64,000 nucleotides of DNA from Arsukibacterium sp. UBA3155. GTDB taxonomy: Bacteria > Pseudomonadota > Gammaproteobacteria > Enterobacterales > Alteromonadaceae. Positions 1-8,240 of this stretch are shown piece by piece. The translations under genes were made by a program, and so were the position numbers. The DNA lies in assembly GCA_002364615.1 (NCBI GenBank), contig DEYP01000030.1, positions 39,589 to 103,588 of the forward strand, written 5' to 3'. A model generated the notes under the pieces. The model did not search any database. It was not told the DNA's origin and saw nothing but the letters and a program-made list of their open reading frames with translations. Within the stretch, counting starts at the first letter, position 1; each line of letters opens with the position of its first letter.

Positions 1-504
1 GAACAACAGCTGGCAAAGGCATTGGTACGTGCGCCCGAACTGGCCGAAGCCCATGCCGTGCGCGGCTTATTACTGTTTTACCTGCAAAGTAACTACGATG
101 CCGCGCTACCGGCGCTGGATAAAGCGCTTAGCCTGAACCCGAATTTGGCTCAGGCTCATTTATGGCGCTTTGTCGCTTTAGAACAGCTTGGCCGCAGCCA
201 GGATGCGTGGCAGGCCTTACAACAGGCGCACCAGTTGGACCCTGTTGCGATTAGCCATCAGTACAACCTGGCTTTTAAACTGGCCGAGCGCGGTGACATA
301 AATGCTGCAAAGCAACAATATCAGCAGCTGATTTCTGACTTCCCAAGCTCACCAGTCGGGTATCTTGGTTTAGCCAAGCTAAACAGCGCAAATTCCACTT
401 CGGGAGTACCCATGCTAAGCCATATCGAAAACAATGCGGTTCTGGACAACCTTGATCCCCAACTCATGCAAGACATTAAAGCCCTGGGCTGGCAAAACAA
501 CTAA
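1..504 (+). CDS. TPR-repeat protein, C-terminal part (5' end outside window)
   Basis: The frame is open from the first base of the window and ends at a TAA at 502-504, so this is the 3' part of a longer gene. The visible 167 residues read as tandem tetratricopeptide repeats, with recurring pairs of helices such as AEAHAVRGLLLFYLQSNYDA and A-L-P-L-D-KAL-L-NPN. TPRs are protein-protein interaction scaffolds. No catalytic residues are visible. It could be the tail of a TolB/FlgO-like TPR regulator like the one at 51.5 kb, but the diagnostic N-terminus is missing, so the full function cannot be stated. Confidence 0.75.
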   Translation, partial: EQQLAKALVRAPELAEAHAVRGLLLFYLQSNYDAALPALDKALSLNPNLAQAHLWRFVALEQLGRSQDAWQALQQAHQLDPVAISHQYNLAFKLAERGDINAAKQQYQQLISDFPSSPVGYLGLAKLNSANSTSGVPMLSHIENNAVLDNLDPQLMQDIKALGWQNN

Positions 505-533
505 CTCTGCCATCTCCAGCTATGCCACAACTA

Positions 534-1862
534 TTAGCGCAATTTAAATACTGCAGCATCGACGCTACGCTGCATCACCACCTGCAGCAGCACCGTTTGA
601 TGTGGGGTAAATAACCAGTCAATGTCATCGGGTTGCAGCTTTAAGCCCGCGGTGGCGCTGGCCGCGACACTGGCATAACCAACCGGCTGACGCGGTGGCT
701 TATAATGTGGCTCGGCATTAAAGCTAATGTACAACTTATTGAGCTGATAGCGCTGGCGCAGTTCGTTCAGGCTGGCCAGGTTAAAATACAGGGTACGATA
801 AGCGCCGTTATCACTATAGGCATGCACCCCGCATAAAAACTGCTGGTACAATTGCTGCTCAAATTTTTCATCTTTTTTACCGGTGCGGTAAAACTCCACA
901 AAATAGTCCTGCACATTGTTGGCCAGATGATCGGTCAGCTGACACACTACCTGACTGCGCTGCGGGCTTTTGCCGATGACGGCCGGGTCAAGTGCATTAA
1001 TCTGCTGCTGCCAGTTAAAACTGTCGGCTAACGGCTGATAATCGGCATCTTCTACCTTTAACGCCTCTGCCAATATCGTTTGGGTAAGTGGATTGTTTGG
1101 CCCTTTATCTTTAAACACTAAGGTGCTGTGGTTTTCGTTGTCCAGAATAGCCAGCGCAATATCGCCTTTGCTGCGACTGAACTGCAAACTGCCGGGTAGC
1201 ACGCATTGCTGCTCGTCCAGCGCCACCGTGATGCGGCTGCAATTAAGATTAGCACCACTGATCCGCACGGTGCCATCGGAACCGGCTTCGTTAGCAATAG
1301 CACTGACACCCGAGTAACCGGTATTTCCAATCATTACGGTTGCCAGAATTTTGCCGGCGCCATACCAGCTGTCTTCTGCAAATAAATCGTTAAAGGCCAG
1401 TTGCTGACTATAGGGAGAGGCCAGTTCCAGCCCTTTAAGAATTTGCGTACCCGTCTGAAAACCCGGCTGGCCCCAGCCTTTTACCGCCCGGCCAAAAAAG
1501 CTGCGGCCTTTGTGGGCTAAATGTGAGCCAAAATTAGCCGGCGCCATCATGACAAAGCGTTTAACCGGGTTGTGGCTGGCGCTGTAAAACTGGGTAAGCC
1601 ACTGCCGTGCGACAAGGGAGCCGGTGCTGTGTACCACTAAATCGACGCTGCGATCAGCCGTTGGCAGGCCCATTTCATGCCAGGCACGCTGCATGGCGGT
1701 GCCCAAATCGGTGTAGGTCACATCGTCGTGCATCGACAGCCAGTCGCCAAGATGCAAATGCACGGTTTTTTTATTCGGTAACTGTTTAATAAATTTACTG
1801 ATAGTGGCAAAAGAGCGACTGTTGTCGCTCCAGCCATGCAGAATAATAACCGGGTTGTCCAT
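534..1862 (-). CDS. alpha/beta-hydrolase, lipase-like
   Basis: A 442-residue protein starting MDNPVIILHGWSDNSRS. The HGW oxyanion-type turn at residues 8-10 and the nucleophile elbow VVHSTGSLVARQW near residue 80 identify the alpha/beta-hydrolase fold; the serine sits in HSTGS, the lipase/PGAP1-like form. No signal peptide is seen, so it is probably cytosolic. The start was placed at 1862 because AAGGA lies 7-8 bases upstream; an in-frame start 31 codons earlier has no comparable site and would give a non-conserved leader. A TATACT -10-like box is present on this strand at 1946-1951. The substrate is unknown; an esterase or lipase acting on acyl esters is the likeliest role. Confidence 0.75.
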   Translation of the reverse strand: MDNPVIILHGWSDNSRSFATISKFIKQLPNKKTVHLHLGDWLSMHDDVTYTDLGTAMQRAWHEMGLPTADRSVDLVVHSTGSLVARQWLTQFYSASHNPVKRFVMMAPANFGSHLAHKGRSFFGRAVKGWGQPGFQTGTQILKGLELASPYSQQLAFNDLFAEDSWYGAGKILATVMIGNTGYSGVSAIANEAGSDGTVRISGANLNCSRITVALDEQQCVLPGSLQFSRSKGDIALAILDNENHSTLVFKDKGPNNPLTQTILAEALKVEDADYQPLADSFNWQQQINALDPAVIGKSPQRSQVVCQLTDHLANNVQDYFVEFYRTGKKDEKFEQQLYQQFLCGVHAYSDNGAYRTLYFNLASLNELRQRYQLNKLYISFNAEPHYKPPRQPVGYASVAASATAGLKLQPDDIDWLFTPHQTVLLQVVMQRSVDAAVFKLR

Positions 1863-2177
1863 AACGTTTTCCTTGTTGCCAACCGGAAAACCAGACTTCA
1901 CCCGCAACGTGCGCAGATCTTGGTTAACGTAAATAACGCTCACAGAGTATAGCAAGCTTTAACAATGCTATTGAGTTAATCGCCATGCGCTAATTCTGTC
2001 AGCACCTGCTGCGCATAGCTGCGCTTGCAGCTTAACAGGCTATCTTCTAATTTGTAGAACAAACCTGCCATTATTATCCAATATCGCCGCGGGTTAAATT
2101 TGGCTACAGTTGCCACATACGATCAGCAGTGAACAGATACTGGCTGAATAGTTTTTGCAAGAAATAAGGAGTCTGAC

Positions 2178-3155
2178 ATGGGGTTACTGGTCGACGGTAA
2201 ATGGCAGGATAAATGGTACGACACCGACAGCAACGATGGTGAATTTAAACGGGAAAATGCCCAGCTGCGTAACTGGGTTACCAGAGATGGCAGCGCCGGC
2301 CCAACAGGCAAAGCGGGTTTTAAAGCTGAAAAAGACCGCTATCATTTATATGTCTCATTAGCCTGCCCCTGGGCGCATCGCACTCTGATATTTCGTCAGC
2401 TGAAAAACCTGACCGATTATATCAGCGTGTCGGTGGTCAGCCCCGATATGCTGAAAAATGGCTGGGAATTTGATACCAGTAACCACAGCAGCGGTGATGC
2501 TCTGTTTGGCTATGATTATTTACACCAGGTTTATACCCGCCACCAGAACGATTACAGCGGCAGGGTAACGGTACCGCTACTGTGGGATAAACAGCAAAAC
2601 TGCATCGTCAGCAACGAGTCGGCTGATATTATCCGCATGCTCAATACGGCTTTTAACCAACTTACCGGCAATACTGACGACTATTGTCCGGCGGATATCC
2701 AGCCACAAATCGATCAGATTAACGAGCTGGTCTATAACAACATTAACAATGGTGTGTACCGCTGCGGTTTTGCCACCAGTCAGCAAGCCTATGAGGAAGC
2801 CTATTCACAGTTGTTTGCCGCACTGGAACAGGTAGAAACCATACTGAGCAAAAAACGTTACTTAACCGGTGAGTTACTAACCGAGGCTGACTGGCGCTTA
2901 TTTACCACCTTAATTCGCTTTGATGCGGTGTATCATGGCCACTTCAAGTGTAATAAACAGCGACTGGAAGACTACCCTAACCTTGCCGGCTTTACTCGTG
3001 AGCTTTACCAGTGGCCTGGTGTAGCAGCCACGGTCGATTTTTATCATATTAAACGCCATTACTATTTCAGCCATACCATGATAAACCCGAGCCAGGTCGT
3101 GCCCGTCGGCCCAGATATCAATTATCAGGCTCCCCATCAGCGCAACAGCCGGTAA
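2178..3155 (+). CDS. yqjG: glutathionyl-hydroquinone reductase (Xi-class GST)
   Basis: A 325-residue protein with the signature CPWAHRTL near residue 60, where the catalytic cysteine of Xi-class glutathione transferases lies. The family reduces glutathionyl-hydroquinones with glutathione and is cytosolic. The N-terminal thioredoxin fold is followed by an all-helical C-terminal domain containing LTEADWRLFTTLIRFDAVY, also typical of the YqjG/ECM4 family, and length fits the family (about 320-330 aa). AAGGAG sits at good distance before the ATG at 2178. It is a monocistronic gene ending at a strong hairpin. In-family identification is secure; the physiological quinone is not known. Confidence 0.93.
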   Translation: MGLLVDGKWQDKWYDTDSNDGEFKRENAQLRNWVTRDGSAGPTGKAGFKAEKDRYHLYVSLACPWAHRTLIFRQLKNLTDYISVSVVSPDMLKNGWEFDTSNHSSGDALFGYDYLHQVYTRHQNDYSGRVTVPLLWDKQQNCIVSNESADIIRMLNTAFNQLTGNTDDYCPADIQPQIDQINELVYNNINNGVYRCGFATSQQAYEEAYSQLFAALEQVETILSKKRYLTGELLTEADWRLFTTLIRFDAVYHGHFKCNKQRLEDYPNLAGFTRELYQWPGVAATVDFYHIKRHYYFSHTMINPSQVVPVGPDINYQAPHQRNSR

Positions 3156-3162
3156 ACAGACT

Positions 3163-3199
3163 TCCGTTCTTCAGCTATTACTAAATTCTGAAGAACGGA
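3163..3199. terminator. 12-bp perfect hairpin between convergent genes
   Basis: Arms TCCGTTCTTCAG (3163-3174) and CTGAAGAACGGA (3188-3199) are exact reverse complements with a 13-nt loop. The hairpin lies between the convergent yqjG and lipase genes, so it may serve both strands. Only a weak T-run follows on either side. Confidence 0.6.
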
Positions 3200-3221
3200 C
3201 TTTACGGTCGCTTACCCGCCG

Positions 3222-3923
3222 CTACCTGATTAAGTTGTATTGCTGAGCGGCGGTATCTGTTTGCAAACCAAAATGACCCAATGCATAAGTATAGGTAGCA
3301 TTCTCACCCCAAATCCGGCTGCTATGTATACCGTAAACCAGACAACTGCCGGTAGAACATACCACCTGATCGATATTACTTTTAATGGAGTACACCCGCT
3401 GGCCAAACCTTACGCCATACAAGCGATCCAGAAACGGACTGGACACCGATAAACCGTTGCTTGCGCAGGTTGTGCTCCAGACATTGTAAGGGTAAACACC
3501 ACAGCTTAATAAACCGCGAAAAGCCCCTGCTACACCAACAAAAGCATCAACCTGTGAGGCCACACCTAATTTATCAATTTGCTGTGCAGCCAGAGTGGCC
3601 CCCATCGAGTGGCCAATAACGTCAATTTTACCGGTGCAGGAGTTATTGATTGCTGAGCTGATGGCATTGCGTACCGGCGTTTCCTCACTGCCACTATGAT
3701 CGTTGCAGGCTGCGCACGTTTTCGATCCCCAGTTGGGCCGGTATATATCAGCGGCCTGGTAACCTTTGCTTCGTAAATAATTGTAGGTATTGTTCCAACT
3801 GCTGGTGCTGGCGGTATTGCCGTGTACCAATACGACAGCGTCAACGCAGGCGTATAATTTAGTCGCTAACAGCAGCGCCATACTGGCGATAATAACCAGT
3901 AATGCTTTTTTTATTGTTATCAT
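3222..3923 (-). CDS. secreted lipase, class 2-like alpha/beta-hydrolase
   Basis: A 233-residue protein with a clear Sec signal peptide (MITIKKALLVIIASMALLLA, predicted cut after TKLYA). The mature part begins VDAVVLVHGNTASTSSW, has the HGN oxyanion turn, and the nucleophile motif VIGHSMGATLAA with serine in GHSMG. Several cysteines (CAACND, CTG, CSTGSC) suggest disulfides in an exported enzyme. Architecture resembles the lipase class 2 / triacylglycerol lipase family, which hydrolyses ester bonds. AAGGAG precedes the ATG. It is transcribed alone, convergent with yqjG. Secretion and hydrolase fold are well supported; the exact substrate is not. Confidence 0.82.
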   Translation of the reverse strand: MITIKKALLVIIASMALLLATKLYACVDAVVLVHGNTASTSSWNNTYNYLRSKGYQAADIYRPNWGSKTCAACNDHSGSEETPVRNAISSAINNSCTGKIDVIGHSMGATLAAQQIDKLGVASQVDAFVGVAGAFRGLLSCGVYPYNVWSTTCASNGLSVSSPFLDRLYGVRFGQRVYSIKSNIDQVVCSTGSCLVYGIHSSRIWGENATYTYALGHFGLQTDTAAQQYNLIR

Positions 3924-4010
3924 AAATGACTCCTTGGTTAGGTCACCGATAACTTAAGCAGCTGTATAAATTTCAACCATAACACTTTAGTGCTACGGCG
4001 CTCCAAAAGA

Positions 4011-4622
4011 CTAAGGTGTGTTGATATGCCGCGCGGTATCTGACTCAAGCGCTAAGTGTTGCAAATGCTGTTGCAACTGAGGATAAAACTGCAAAAAACT
4101 CTGTTCCAGCTCGGCATACCGTGGGGAAATTTCGTCAATAATTCCACCAAAATTGTTTGCAAAGCGGATACGGCCGGCAATATGGTCCAATGCCTGGCCT
4201 AGCCCGGATAAATGCTGATAGCTGGCAAACCAATCATAACGGCACACCCTTCGCATCGTATGTTGCATTGGCAACGGCATTAAAGGCATCGCCTCAGACA
4301 AGTGTTGATACAATTTCATTTTATAGTCGGCAAATGGCGCTTGGTAAAATTGCTGCCAGTGCCTGATCAAGAAGTGATCAAACAAGACATCCAGTGCTAC
4401 CCCGGCAAAACGGCGACGCCCCGGCGAAAACCCGGCTTTAGCTGTCCTGACAATACTATGGCTGTCGGTAAAACGATCGGTGGCACGGTGATTGTCCAGA
4501 CCCGCTTTAATATCAGGATGCAAACTGCCAACCTGCAGGCCTTTGCAAAAATCGCCCAGTAGATTACCGGTTAACGAATAAGGATTTGGTTTTGCCAGTA
4601 CCGCATGGGCCAGGTAGTTCAC
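4011..4622 (-). CDS. acpH: acyl carrier protein phosphodiesterase
   Basis: A 203-residue protein starting (GTG) NYLAHAVLAKPNPYSLTGNL, with LLGDFCKG and HRATDRFTDSH, the metal-binding His/Asp signature of the AcpH (DUF479) family. The enzyme removes the 4'-phosphopantetheine arm from holo-acyl carrier protein in the cytosol. The GTG start at 4622 is chosen because AGGAG lies 7 bases upstream and the family begins M-NYLAHA; an ATG further upstream would run into the promoter and start of the divergent glutaredoxin-like gene. Length matches family members (about 190-200 aa). Confidence 0.92.
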   Translation of the reverse strand: MNYLAHAVLAKPNPYSLTGNLLGDFCKGLQVGSLHPDIKAGLDNHRATDRFTDSHSIVRTAKAGFSPGRRRFAGVALDVLFDHFLIRHWQQFYQAPFADYKMKLYQHLSEAMPLMPLPMQHTMRRVCRYDWFASYQHLSGLGQALDHIAGRIRFANNFGGIIDEISPRYAELEQSFLQFYPQLQQHLQHLALESDTARHINTP

Positions 4623-4638
4623 ACTGCTCTCCTGTTTT

Positions 4639-4647
4639 TGGTATACT
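4639..4647 (+). promoter_or_regulatory. extended -10 promoter for the glutaredoxin-like gene
   Basis: TGGTATACT, an extended -10 element (TGn plus TATACT), lies 33 bases before the ATG at 4681 in the intergenic region shared with divergent acpH. No good -35 is needed for this promoter class. Confidence 0.5.
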
Positions 4648-4680
4648 TGCGCCGATTTTCCTTTAGTTGAAGAGTACGCA

Positions 4681-5088
4681 ATGCGCTTGTTTATCCGTTT
4701 GTTCTTTAAGTTGGTCCGGCTTATCTTAACGCCTTTTATGTTACTCAGTGAATGGCTTACCAGACCAAAAGCCATTGCTCGTGACGCGGCGCAACAACTG
4801 AGCGTTGACGAAAATTGTCAGAACCTTGCGTTATATCAGTTTAGCGCTTGTCCTTTTTGTATCAAAGTACGTAAAGAAATAGCCCGCTTAGGCCTTAACA
4901 TTGAAAAACGCAACGCGCAGCATAATCAACAATACCGTAATGAACTGGCAGAAGCCGGCGGGAAAGTGAAAGTGCCCTGCCTGCGGGTCAGCCAGCCAGG
5001 TCAACCTGTAACCTGGCTATATGAGTCAGCCGATATTATTAGCTATTTACAACGTCACTTTGACAACAGTACGGTCACAGCGAAGTAG
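4681..5088 (+). CDS. membrane-anchored glutaredoxin / GST N-terminal domain protein
   Basis: A 135-residue protein. Residues 1-25 form a basic-hydrophobic segment (MRLFIRLFFKLVRLILTPFM) that could anchor it in the inner membrane. The remainder is a thioredoxin-fold domain with the redox motif CPFC (FSACPFCIKVRKEIARL), the cis-proline loop KVPCL, and ESADIISYL at the glutathione site, as in glutaredoxins and GST N-terminal domains. It probably carries out glutathione-dependent thiol chemistry near the membrane. The gene is divergent from acpH and ends 4 bases before the convergent FIST gene. Partner proteins are unknown. Confidence 0.82.
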   Translation: MRLFIRLFFKLVRLILTPFMLLSEWLTRPKAIARDAAQQLSVDENCQNLALYQFSACPFCIKVRKEIARLGLNIEKRNAQHNQQYRNELAEAGGKVKVPCLRVSQPGQPVTWLYESADIISYLQRHFDNSTVTAK

Positions 5089-5092
5089 TACC

Positions 5093-6328
5093 TTAACGGG
5101 TAAATACAATTAATACGCCACTCCAGTCCAAGCCCCGGCTTTTGCCCGCGTGTGGCGCAATTTCTACCCCGCAGTAGAAGCCCAGTAGCGGTATTCTGGC
5201 GCTGTTAAGTAAATTTTGTACTTCTACAGCGTCTTCCTGGCCGGCTTTATGTCGATCATTATCATCAAACTGAGCCACCCGGCCGGCGCAATCCATATAA
5301 AGCGCAAAGAACGGCTGCTTGCCATCCTGCTTAATTTGCTGCAACAGTGTCTCTGTGCTGGTTCTTGCCGAAACTCTGCTAAGAGCCGGACTGCGGCGCA
5401 TTAACTGAATTTGCATACCTTCGTGCATATCAGGCTCAAACAAAATCAGGCCTTCATCATTCGGTAAAATGCCACTGATTAGCCGGTTACTATAATCATT
5501 TTCGCTGGCATGCGATGTGCTGTCAGTCGCTGGAATGCCAAGACATAGCTTACTGACCGGCGAACGTTGCCGCCAGTTGCTGCTACCAAAAGCCTGATCG
5601 ATAACTCCAACTGCAGGTTTACCATCCAGCGTATATAAATACTGGCCAAAAATGCCGGTGACCGTATAACGCTGAGTGCTTAACGGCTGACAACCGTGCA
5701 TAACCCCGATGTATGACGTTAAATTACCGCCAAACACCAGCGCTGTAGCACTTTGCTGCGCAATACTTTTGCCACAAAACTGCTGAGTATGGGCAAACCC
5801 CTGATCGCCCAGTAGCCCTGCGCCAGCAACCGGCACCTTACTTGATAAATTCATCTCCAGGCCACGCAATAGTGGCGCCGAGGGGTTCATCACCGGCGCG
5901 ATGTGCTCTGAACCAGCAAATTTAATGGAATCATAAAGCAGCAACAACAGACTGGCATCTGGCATGTTGGGCAACGCCGCCGCTAACTGCTCGCCGGCGT
6001 TAAACGGACTATTAAACAAGCCACTGGCTACGGCCATCTGACAATAATTATCTTCAAACTTCAACACCGCTACCGCGGCCGGAAACCCCTGATACGACAA
6101 CTGAGAATTGGTGATCACGCCAATTGCAGAGCCCCCGAAGATATTCACCTCGGGCCCCAATATCAGCCGCAAACCGCGGTAAAACTCCTGATGATCCAGC
6201 CTGCCACTGCAAAAGGCCAGTACTAAGTCAGGGTTACCAAACGACGCCTGAGCCATGGCAGCTTTTGCTGCCTGCTGGCCAGCAACACAGGCGTCCTCGC
6301 CATTACTGTATCCAATGCCAACTTTCAT
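5093..6328 (-). CDS. FIST domain signal-input protein
   Basis: A 411-residue cytosolic protein without membrane segments. The N-terminal half (VGIGYSNGEDACVAGQQAA, FCSGRLDHQEFYRGL, IFGGSAIGVITN) and the C-terminal half (LYMDCAGRV, PLLGFYCGVEIAP) match the FIST_N plus FIST_C architecture, a sensor module thought to bind small ligands such as amino acids. FIST proteins usually act with kinases or chemotaxis proteins; none is adjacent here. GAGGG lies 5 bases before the ATG. Identification of the fold is firm, the ligand and output are unknown. Confidence 0.85.
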   Translation of the reverse strand: MKVGIGYSNGEDACVAGQQAAKAAMAQASFGNPDLVLAFCSGRLDHQEFYRGLRLILGPEVNIFGGSAIGVITNSQLSYQGFPAAVAVLKFEDNYCQMAVASGLFNSPFNAGEQLAAALPNMPDASLLLLLYDSIKFAGSEHIAPVMNPSAPLLRGLEMNLSSKVPVAGAGLLGDQGFAHTQQFCGKSIAQQSATALVFGGNLTSYIGVMHGCQPLSTQRYTVTGIFGQYLYTLDGKPAVGVIDQAFGSSNWRQRSPVSKLCLGIPATDSTSHASENDYSNRLISGILPNDEGLILFEPDMHEGMQIQLMRRSPALSRVSARTSTETLLQQIKQDGKQPFFALYMDCAGRVAQFDDNDRHKAGQEDAVEVQNLLNSARIPLLGFYCGVEIAPHAGKSRGLDWSGVLIVFTR

Positions 6329-6574
6329 AGTCCCTCATAAATCATCCTTCACTTCTGGTACATCACAGAAAGCTTTTTACAGAAAGTCTCTGATACTGCT
6401 GCTGAATTGACGTCAATCCCTGACTAACATCATCAGAAAACCAATATTACACTGTATTAACTATTGCAGGAATACGTTAAATAACAAAGTTTCTGAATTG
6501 CAGACTAACTTGATATAGTGCAACCTTTGAGTATCAGTAATGTGTTTGTCGTTTCAAACGGTCAAGGTAATCAG

Positions 6575-8227
6575 ATGCGGTTATTCATTGTATTAACACT
6601 GACAGTAGTAGTGCAGATCGTACTGGCCGGTTGTGCTGCAATACCAGAGCCCGTTATACCCGTGGTGAGCGCACAGCGGCTGACGGCCGCCGAGCAACTG
6701 GCGCTCTCTGAGCAGGCCGGCCAGCATTATCTGCAGTGGCCGGAGCAACAGAGCAGTCGCGCTGGGGTGAATAACCGGCGTCGCTTTAACAGCTGGCAAG
6801 GCCAGGGCGCGCTACTGGTAGATATGGCTCAGGCGATCTCTGGTACTGTCTCCGTTAATAATCAGCTTATAACGCTGCGCCGGCAAGAGCACGGCCAGCC
6901 ATTTAAAATGGACATCGGGCCCTATACCCGGGACGGTGCGAATTATCTCCATTTAATTAGCGTAGAGCCCGCCAGCGCTCAGATCATTCTGGCACTGCCC
7001 TATCCAGAGCTTGATGAGAAGCCGCTACATGCCCAAATCAACAGCCCGCGCTTTGCGAAGGTCGATCGCCTGATAAACTCGGAAATTGCCGAAGGCTTTC
7101 CGGGCGCCGTTTTACTGGTGGTAAAAGATGGCAAAATCATCAAACAAACTGCGTATGGTTATGCCCTTCGCTATACCGCTGATGGTACCGAGCAGGTTAC
7201 CCCAGAGCCTATGCAAACCAATACCTTATTTGATATTGCCTCCAACACAAAAATGTACGCCACTACCTACGCCGTGATGCAGTTAGTCAGTAGCGGTATG
7301 CTGGATATTAATCGCCCGCTGAGCGATTACCTACCCGAATACCTTGGTGACGGCCGCGAACAACGTTTAGTCAGCGATCTGCTTCACCACACCAGTGGTT
7401 ATGCGCCAGAAGTGCATTTTCATCGGCCTGACAATAGCAATGGCTTGTTATTTTACTCTCTGAATAAAGCTTATACCGATCAGCTTTTGCTGGGACAGGT
7501 TCCTTTTATCAGTGAGCGCGGCACCACGGCTCGCTATAGCGACGTTAACTTTATGCTGTTGGGACTGCTGATAGAGCGCTTGACGGCGATGCCGTTAGAT
7601 CGCTATTTACAACAGCAGTTTTACCGGCCACTGGGCTTAAATAACCTGATGTTTAACCCACTGCAACACGGCGTCGCCCCTTCACGCATCGCCGCTACCG
7701 AGCTTGATGGAAACAGCCGGGGTGGCCGGGTAAACTTTCCGGCAAACCGGCAAGGCGTGCTGCGCGGCGAGGTGCACGATGAAAAAGCCTTTCATGCACT
7801 GCAGGGAGTGGCCGGCCATGCCGGCTTATTTGCCAGTGCCCGCGATCTGGCAGTGGTAATGAGTGTCGTGGCGCAGCAAGGTGGCTATGGCTGGCAACGA
7901 TTTATCAACCCGGCGGTCGTGCAGCAATTTACCCGGCCATCCGGCTATGATCATCGTTTTGGTCTGGGCTGGCGTACCGCCGCTGGCGGCGACTTAAACT
8001 GGCATTTTGGCGCTTATGCCAGCGACTATGCTTATGGCCATACCGGCTGGACTGGCACGGCTACACTAATCGATCCGCAACATAACCTTATGGTGGTGCT
8101 GCTGACCAATAAAAAACACAGTCCGATTATTACAAACGGTAAAAGCTACGAATTTAGCGCTGACAGCTTTGAAACCGGCCGCTATGGCACGATTATGACG
8201 TTAATTTACGAAGCCATTCTGCCTTAA
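6575..8227 (+). CDS. lipoprotein serine hydrolase, PBP4B/YfeW-like (beta-lactamase family)
   Basis: A 550-residue protein with a lipoprotein signal (MRLFIVLTLTVVVQIVLAGC, lipobox LAGC). After a roughly 120-residue N-terminal beta-rich region comes the class C beta-lactamase/DD-peptidase fold: SNTK (SxxK nucleophile, near residue 222), YSD at the YxN position (near 320) and HTG at the KTG position (near 489). This layout resembles E. coli YfeW (PBP4B), a D-Ala-D-Ala carboxypeptidase candidate. AAGGTAA precedes the ATG at 6575; an in-frame GTG 19 codons earlier would place extra residues before the signal peptide and is disfavoured. Likely periplasmic and membrane-anchored; peptidoglycan substrate is inferred only. 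Confidence 0.85.
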   Translation: MRLFIVLTLTVVVQIVLAGCAAIPEPVIPVVSAQRLTAAEQLALSEQAGQHYLQWPEQQSSRAGVNNRRRFNSWQGQGALLVDMAQAISGTVSVNNQLITLRRQEHGQPFKMDIGPYTRDGANYLHLISVEPASAQIILALPYPELDEKPLHAQINSPRFAKVDRLINSEIAEGFPGAVLLVVKDGKIIKQTAYGYALRYTADGTEQVTPEPMQTNTLFDIASNTKMYATTYAVMQLVSSGMLDINRPLSDYLPEYLGDGREQRLVSDLLHHTSGYAPEVHFHRPDNSNGLLFYSLNKAYTDQLLLGQVPFISERGTTARYSDVNFMLLGLLIERLTAMPLDRYLQQQFYRPLGLNNLMFNPLQHGVAPSRIAATELDGNSRGGRVNFPANRQGVLRGEVHDEKAFHALQGVAGHAGLFASARDLAVVMSVVAQQGGYGWQRFINPAVVQQFTRPSGYDHRFGLGWRTAAGGDLNWHFGAYASDYAYGHTGWTGTATLIDPQHNLMVVLLTNKKHSPIITNGKSYEFSADSFETGRYGTIMTLIYEAILP

Positions 8228-8240
8228 AGACGTTCTGGTT

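Noticed and set aside
4623-4775. Longer N-terminus for AcpH
   Set aside because: It would run through the divergent gene's promoter and start; GTG at 4622 has a good ribosome site and family-like sequence.
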